Shown here: positions 59,525 through 64,000 of the stretch, piece by piece | Layout of the letters: the number at the start of each line of letters is the position of its first letter | Position numbering within the stretch: the stretch's first letter is position 1 | NCBI RefSeq assembly: GCF_016744155.1 | Contig: NZ_JADGEW010000003.1 | Coordinates: forward strand, 62,001 to 126,000 | DNA: 64,000 nucleotides | Direction: 5' to 3' | Origin: Amphritea sp. | GTDB taxonomy: Bacteria > Pseudomonadota > Gammaproteobacteria > Pseudomonadales > Balneatricaceae | Made by a program: the position numbers and the translations under genes | The notes under the pieces: model-generated | What the model was told of the DNA's origin: nothing | Seen by the model: the letters and a program-made list of their open reading frames with translations, nothing else | The model's database searches: none

Positions 59525-60077
59525 TTATCAACTGTCTTTCACGGGCCTGAGTAGAGAGTATATAACGGGCGACGATCATTCGGCTGCTTTCTGGCAGGTC
59601 GGTGAATTCAACGCCGATTTTATATACTCCATCCTCTTCTCCTGAGTAAAGAACTTGTCCATACAGCAGGAGACCCGAGAAGGTTTCCTCAAAGACAACC
59701 TTCAGCGCAAGGTAGGTATTAAGAGGGATCGCTTCATTGCAGTCGAAGCTTAAACCGCCTTCACTCAGGCTGATCTCCTGAGCTGATAAATTTTCAAATT
59801 CAACATCGCTTTTAGCAACGGCCTGGGCTATCGCATCAATTTTATCGTTCATACTTTCAAGGTATGCAGCGATCGAGGGGTCTTTCTGAGCGATTTTCCG
59901 TAGGTGATAGTCATTATCGCTCCCCAAATTCTGGAGCTGAGTGAGTAGAAGAAAGAAAGGCGAAACCTCGAACTGAGTCGGTATTCGGCTGTGTTCCATC
60001 TCATCTTCCGTGATGATTTTATAATCTACCGCTACTTTGCCATGTATGCGGAAATACTGGCGTCGTTCCTGATTCAA
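59508..60077 (-). CDS. PilZ-domain protein
   Basis: A 189-residue protein. RRQYFR at residues 5-10 provides the RxxxR motif of c-di-GMP-binding PilZ domains. The second motif, usually [D/N]xSxxG, reads SLSEGG, with Ser in place of Asp or Asn. A helical insert of about 85 residues (IPTQFEVSPFFLLLTQLQNLG to KIDAIAQAVAK) separates the two motifs. The end has the beta-barrel strand YKIGVEFTDLPESSRMIVARYI. First gene of the pilZ-tus-membrane protein unit, divergent from lolC/E. Confidence 0.85.
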   Translation of the reverse strand: MNQERRQYFRIHGKVAVDYKIITEDEMEHSRIPTQFEVSPFFLLLTQLQNLGSDNDYHLRKIAQKDPSIAAYLESMNDKIDAIAQAVAKSDVEFENLSAQEISLSEGGLSFDCNEAIPLNTYLALKVVFEETFSGLLLYGQVLYSGEEDGVYKIGVEFTDLPESSRMIVARYILSTQARERQLINEEQY

Positions 60078-60175
60078 AGTTAAGCCCTCAAAGTAATCTC
60101 ACATTACTCGAGTATAACGAATATTATTCTGATTTTGTTAGAGAAATTTACTCGTCTGTGATTTAATCCTGCCCC

Positions 60176-61420
60176 ATGTTTAGACCATTCTCCTTGTACG
60201 TTGGGCTGCGTTATACCGCTGCCAAGCGGAGCAATAATTTTATCTCGTTCATCTCGTTAGTCTCAATGCTGGGGCTGATGCTGGGTGTGGCTGCGCTGAT
60301 TGTCGTGCTTTCGGTGATGAACGGTTTCGATCGCGAACTTAAAGATCGTATTCTTGGAATGGTGCCCCATGGCACTATATCGGATTACGGTAAACCACTG
60401 GAAAACTGGCAAACAGTGGCTGAAGCGGTAAACCTGCAACCCGGAGTAGTAGGCACAGCGCCCTATATACAGGCTCAGGGAATGCTCACCAATCGGGGTG
60501 TTGTACGTGGCGTCCTGATCAATGGTATTGAACCGGAACTGGAACAAAAAATCTCGATTCTGGGCAACCATATGAAAGCCGGCAGCCTGGATCAGCTGAC
60601 GTCTAAAAGCTATGGAATTGTGCTGGGTTCGCTGTTGGCTCGTTCTATGGGAGCGGCCGTTGGCGATAAGATCACGCTGGTGTTACCCGAAGCTTCTATC
60701 AGTGTGGCGGGTGTTATTCCACGGTTGAAACGTTTTACCGTTGTTGGACTGTTTGAGGTCGGGGCGGAGCTAGATGCAAACCTCGCCTATATCCATATAG
60801 ATGATGCCGCCCGTATTAAGCGGATGAGCAGCGGAGTTGATGGTATTCGTTTGCAGTTTGATAATCTGTTTGAAGCGCCCTATAGAATTCGTCAGATTAT
60901 TACCGATCTGGGCGAGTTTTATCGGGCCAGTGACTGGACTCGAACCCACGGTAATCTGTTTCAGGCCATTCAGTTGGAAAAGAAGATGATCGGGTTACTG
61001 CTGTTTCTCATCGTTTTTGTGGCCGCGTTTAATATTGTCTCAACCTTGGTGATGGTGGTTACCGATAAGAAAGGTGATATCGCTATATTGAGAACCCTGG
61101 GTGCCACGCCGGGCCGAATTATGCGCATTTTTATGGTGCAGGGCACGGTCATTGGCGTTATGGGAACCCTGTTAGGTTCTGCGCTGGGTATCGCCCTAGC
61201 CTTAACTATTACCGATCTAATCGCTTGGGTTGAACAGGTTTTTGGTATTCAGTTCCTCAGTGCTGAGGTCTATTTCATCAGCTATCTGCCTTCTCAGCTA
61301 AGGCTGGGTGATGTTGTTACTATTATCAGTGTAGCGCTGAGTATTAGTTTCCTGGCAACGCTTTATCCTGCCTGGCGTGCTTCTCGTACTCAACCTGCGG
61401 AGGCATTGCGCTATGAGTGA
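60176..61420 (+). CDS. lolC: Lipoprotein-releasing ABC transporter permease (LolC/LolE/LolF type)
   Basis: A 414-residue permease. MFRPFSLYVGLRYTAAKR and NNFISFISLVSMLGLMLGVAALIVVLSVMNGF at the start, a large periplasmic domain, then three membrane segments (about 270-295, 320-345, 375-400) ending in LYPAWRASRTQPAEALRYE. It extracts outer-membrane lipoproteins from the inner membrane and hands them to LolA. Only one permease gene is next to lolD, and no lolE follows. That fits the LolF arrangement, in which one permease works as a homodimer; the lolC symbol is tentative. Confidence 0.88.
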   Translation: MFRPFSLYVGLRYTAAKRSNNFISFISLVSMLGLMLGVAALIVVLSVMNGFDRELKDRILGMVPHGTISDYGKPLENWQTVAEAVNLQPGVVGTAPYIQAQGMLTNRGVVRGVLINGIEPELEQKISILGNHMKAGSLDQLTSKSYGIVLGSLLARSMGAAVGDKITLVLPEASISVAGVIPRLKRFTVVGLFEVGAELDANLAYIHIDDAARIKRMSSGVDGIRLQFDNLFEAPYRIRQIITDLGEFYRASDWTRTHGNLFQAIQLEKKMIGLLLFLIVFVAAFNIVSTLVMVVTDKKGDIAILRTLGATPGRIMRIFMVQGTVIGVMGTLLGSALGIALALTITDLIAWVEQVFGIQFLSAEVYFISYLPSQLRLGDVVTIISVALSISFLATLYPAWRASRTQPAEALRYE

Positions 61421-62099
61421 TTTAGTTCTGCAATGTATTGAGCTTAAAAAACATTACGGAGAGGGTGATATCACCGTTGAAGTGTTACGCGGTGTTGAAC
61501 TTGAGGTAAAGCGAGGAGAGACCCTGGCAATTGTTGGTAGCTCCGGTTCTGGCAAGAGTACTCTGTTGAATATGCTCGGTGGGCTGGATCTTCCTAGCTC
61601 AGGTGATGTACGTATCGACAACTGTTCGTTTTTTGATATCAGTGAAAAAGCCCGTGCTCAACTTCGAAATCGGTCACTGGGATTCGTCTATCAGTTCCAT
61701 CATCTCTTAGCGGAGTTTAGTGCGCTGGAGAATGTCGCTATGCCACTGCTGATCAGAGGCGAGCCGATTAAAACCGTACGAGAAAAGTCAGCTGAGCTAC
61801 TCAGTTCCGTAGGGTTGGGACATCGCTTGGAGCATAAGCCGTCAATGCTCAGTGGCGGAGAACGTCAACGGGTTGCTATCGCACGTGCGTTGGTGACCAA
61901 TCCGGCGTGCGTACTGATGGATGAGCCCACGGGTAATCTTGATCGGCATACCGCAGAAGACGTTCAGGCACTGATGGATAATCTGAACGCTGAGTTTGGT
62001 ATCTCTTTTGTGGTAGTAACCCATGACTTGCAGTTGGCACAAAAGCAGGGAAGGGTGATGGAGCTCAAGGATGGTTTACTGCAAGAGATAAAAGTATAA
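61413..62099 (+). CDS. lolD: Lipoprotein-releasing system ATPase LolD
   Basis: A 228-residue ABC ATPase. Walker A is VGSSGSGKSTLLN, the signature is LSGGERQRVAIARAL, Walker B is CVLMDEPTGNLD, and the Lol motif FVYQFHHLLAEFSALENVAMPLL is typical of the LolD/MacB type. It drives release of lipoproteins by the permease. ATG at 61413 overlaps the permease stop by eight bases; the upstream frame from 61377 is a shadow. Confidence 0.95.
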   Translation: MSDLVLQCIELKKHYGEGDITVEVLRGVELEVKRGETLAIVGSSGSGKSTLLNMLGGLDLPSSGDVRIDNCSFFDISEKARAQLRNRSLGFVYQFHHLLAEFSALENVAMPLLIRGEPIKTVREKSAELLSSVGLGHRLEHKPSMLSGGERQRVAIARALVTNPACVLMDEPTGNLDRHTAEDVQALMDNLNAEFGISFVVVTHDLQLAQKQGRVMELKDGLLQEIKV

Positions 62100-62128
62100 G
62101 CTCTGCTGAGTTCGTACATAGGAACAAT

Positions 62129-62156
62129 AAAAAGCCGGAAATTATTCCGGCTTTTT
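62129..62156. terminator. Bidirectional terminator after lolD
   Basis: AAAAGCCGGAA and TTCCGGCTTTT pair around ATTA. It overlaps the last codons of the convergent DUF2062 gene. Confidence 0.9.
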
Positions 62157-62729
62157 GCTTTCTGCTTCATCGAGGTTATTATCCTGAAGCGCAGCTTTAT
62201 CAGTGCTCTTCTTTTTGATTTTGCGGAATTTACGCTTGCGCCAGCTTTTGTTTACCTGCCATACCCAGAAGCCCTGCATCAGAAAATAACCCAGAGCCCC
62301 GCTGACTATACCGCAGACTAAAGACCCTACTAGCAGTGGTAACCAAATGTGGGATAGCTCTTCTGTGAGCCACTCTATACTCATCACAAATTCTACCTGT
62401 TGAACATCAGCGCCAACAATCAGCGTGCCGATCCAATAGGAAAAATAGAACATGGGAGGGATAGTAAGCGGGTTGGTTATCCAAACAAGGCTGACGGATA
62501 TTGGCAGGTTGCTGCGAATGAAAAGTGCAACAACAGCGGCAATCACCATCTGCGATGGCAGTGGTATAAAGGCGCAAAAGAGACCAACAAAAAATGCTTT
62601 ACTGACGGACTTACGGGTCAGATGCCATAAATTTGGGTCATGTATGTAGCTCCCGAGCCAGCTGAGATAACGGTTGGATTTGAGCTTCTGCTCATCCGGC
62701 ATATATTTTTTGATAAGTTTGCGCGGCAT
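62142..62729 (-). CDS. DUF2062 membrane protein
   Basis: A 195-residue protein beginning MPRKLIKKYMPDEQKLKSN. Core motif DPNLWHLTRKSVSKAFFVGLFCAFIPLPSQMVI and WITNPLTIPPMFYFSYWIG match DUF2062, which has three membrane segments. Function unknown. ATG at 62729 matches Pseudomonas relatives (from memory); a start at 62765 would add 12 residues. The charged tail (KKKSTDKAALQDNNLDEAE) runs into the terminator. It is divergent from comEC. Confidence 0.85.
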   Translation of the reverse strand: MPRKLIKKYMPDEQKLKSNRYLSWLGSYIHDPNLWHLTRKSVSKAFFVGLFCAFIPLPSQMVIAAVVALFIRSNLPISVSLVWITNPLTIPPMFYFSYWIGTLIVGADVQQVEFVMSIEWLTEELSHIWLPLLVGSLVCGIVSGALGYFLMQGFWVWQVNKSWRKRKFRKIKKKSTDKAALQDNNLDEAESKKPE

Positions 62730-62806
62730 CAGGGACGCATTTATAGTAGATGTATGGGGCCTCAATTATGCCCACAATAGATCGTTAAGCCAACCGGTAA
62801 TCAAGG

Positions 62807-64000
62807 ATGATAGGTATAGCTTTTGGTGTAATGTTGGTAGCGCTGCTGCCACAGCTTCTTTCGTTTTGGATTCTAGCCCTCCTTTCGCTTTTATTGGCAT
62901 TTTTTCTTGCCTCGCTTTACCGGCCATGGTGCAGTGAATTTGTTAGAAAACAGATAGCTGGGTTACTTCTGGGAGTGCTTTGCGCATCAGTTTGGGGGCA
63001 TATTAACCTAAGCCATCGTATGCCACTGGATATGCCGACTCAGGTGTTAACGGTTGAAGGGGTTGTTAGTCAGCTTCCTGAATCCCGTCCCGGTTTGGTG
63101 CGTTTTCGATTCAACATTGATCGGCCTTATCTAAGCAGTACTGCAGAAGCCTCTGGAACAGATTTCAAACATCTACTGTTGAGCTGGTATCGTCCTGATC
63201 AGGAGGTTGTGCCTGGTCAGCGCTGGCGTTTAAAAGTGCGTTTGAAACCTCCTCGGGGGTTTATGAACCCCGGTGGGCGGGATTATGAAACTTACCTGTT
63301 TGCTGAGCAGATAGACGCCAAGGGTTATCTGCTTGATGCCCAACTGTTAAATGGGGCCGAAAATAGTTATAGATTTAAAGCCGAATATATTCGTTATCAG
63401 ATCCGCCGTTGGTTGAATGACTTGCCTGTAAATTCTCAAACGCAGGCAACAATCCGGGCCTTGGTGTTGGGTGATAAACAGGGGTTGGATGATGAGCAGT
63501 GGAGCGTGTTGCGCCACACCGGCACTGTTCATCTTGCCGTTATTAGTGGTTTACACATAGGTATTGCCTGTTTATTGGGGTATCTGTTGGGTGCCGTGGG
63601 CCAGCGGCTAGCTGGACGGTTTTTTCGGGGTGCAGTAGATATAAGAGGGTACAGAATCCTTCCCGCCTTAGCTTTTGCTTCAACCTATGCGCTGCTGGCA
63701 GGCTTTAGTGTGCCTACTCAGAGAGCATTAATTATGGCGCTGGCGATGCTATTACCCGTGCTTATTAATCGAAGTATGAGTGTCTGGCAGCGCTATCTGC
63801 TGGCGCTGGTTCTGGTGTTATTGATACAGCCTTTGAGCTTATATCAGCCAGGCTTCTGGTTGTCTTTTAGTGCGGTTGGTGCACTTTTATTAATAGTGGC
63901 TAACGGGGATGGTAAAAAGCGAATCAAGCCGTTGATCAAAACTCAGTTCGCGGTGTTTCTTGGTTTGTTCCCTTTGTTGCTGCTTTGGATGGGGCAGGTC
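62807..64000 (+). CDS. comEC: DNA internalization protein ComEC/Rec2 (3' end outside window)
   Basis: Open from the ATG at 62807 to the window end (398 codons). Two to three membrane helices lie in the first 60 residues, followed by an OB-like soluble domain (VLTVEGVVSQLPESRPG to YETYLFAEQIDAKGYLLDAQ), the short motif ALVLGDKQGLDDEQW and the Competence domain with HLAVISGLHIGIACLLGYL and FSVPTQRALIMALAMLL. ComEC forms the channel that takes single-stranded DNA into the cytoplasm. The beta-lactamase-fold part would lie downstream. AAGG directly abuts the ATG, so the ATG at 62831 remains possible. The comEC-lol neighbourhood is also seen in Pseudomonas. Confidence 0.93.
   Translation, partial: MIGIAFGVMLVALLPQLLSFWILALLSLLLAFFLASLYRPWCSEFVRKQIAGLLLGVLCASVWGHINLSHRMPLDMPTQVLTVEGVVSQLPESRPGLVRFRFNIDRPYLSSTAEASGTDFKHLLLSWYRPDQEVVPGQRWRLKVRLKPPRGFMNPGGRDYETYLFAEQIDAKGYLLDAQLLNGAENSYRFKAEYIRYQIRRWLNDLPVNSQTQATIRALVLGDKQGLDDEQWSVLRHTGTVHLAVISGLHIGIACLLGYLLGAVGQRLAGRFFRGAVDIRGYRILPALAFASTYALLAGFSVPTQRALIMALAMLLPVLINRSMSVWQRYLLALVLVLLIQPLSLYQPGFWLSFSAVGALLLIVANGDGKKRIKPLIKTQFAVFLGLFPLLLLWMGQV

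Noticed and set aside
60105..60114. Palindrome TACTCGAGTA in the pilZ-lolC divergent region
   Set aside because: Ten bases are expected by chance in a window of this size; no supporting motif.

Overview
The window reads as the chromosome of a marine gammaproteobacterium of the Oceanospirillales type (Amphritea, Neptuniibacter, Marinobacterium or similar). The pointers are a complete Na+-translocating NQR operon with its maturation genes, NhaB, gene blocks whose order resembles Pseudomonas and E. coli, and the absence of phage, plasmid or CRISPR genes. Almost all of it is core genome. The genus is an inference; the gene orders cited for other species are from memory.

Layout. 1-1312: 5' part of a two-PAS sensor kinase gene on the minus strand, then a 264-bp structured, inverted-repeat-bounded element (about 1477-1742). 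1829-5145: acyl-CoA ligase and a PhoD-like metallophosphatase. 5205-11146: bepA, tusA, perM-like, bcp, dapA, bamC, a block also grouped in Pseudomonas. 11355-16974: 2-hydroxyacid dehydrogenase, rluA-rlmD, ybiB, a REP-like repeat cluster, and a CPA2 antiporter. 17359-23296: nfuA, lon, hupB, tRNA-Asp, ppiD. 23523-24634: a small accessory pair (OsmC-like protein, orphan lipoprotein). 24777-30352: yejABEF peptide ABC importer. 30431-35220: mltD, gloB, yafS, rnhA, dnaQ, in the order known from E. coli. 35295-39394: nhaB, nudC, SCP2-like protein, sohB. 39518-43311: psrA-like regulator, a YkuD-fold enzyme without signal peptide, nagZ, mscS-type channel, DUF2750. 43387-49298: csiV, mfd and a long GAPDH. 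49628-56776: nqrABCDEF-apbE-nqrM. 56902-58302: sthA. 58359-60077: a minus-strand operon of a PilZ protein, a Tus-family replication-terminator protein and a small membrane protein. 60176-62099: lolC/E-type permease and lolD without a second permease. 62142-64000: DUF2062 protein and the 5' part of comEC.

How the genes fit together. Envelope functions dominate: outer-membrane assembly (BamC, BepA, PpiD), lipoprotein export (Lol), murein turnover and recycling (MltD, NagZ, the YkuD enzyme) and osmotic or ion control (NhaB, MscS, CPA2, NQR). NQR makes the sodium gradient; ApbE attaches FMN to NqrB and NqrC; NqrM matures the complex; NhaB uses the opposing H+/Na+ exchange. Lon, HU and NfuA cover protein quality, nucleoid structure and Fe-S delivery.

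The least expected item is the Tus homologue at 58673-59524, in an operon with a c-di-GMP-type PilZ gene, outside the enterobacteria where Tus is best known. Other points of interest are the three-way-junction element at 1477-1742, the nested palindrome in front of psrA, the apparently cytoplasmic YkuD enzyme beside nagZ, and the hairpins between nhaB and nudC. I found no defence system or new multi-gene cassette.
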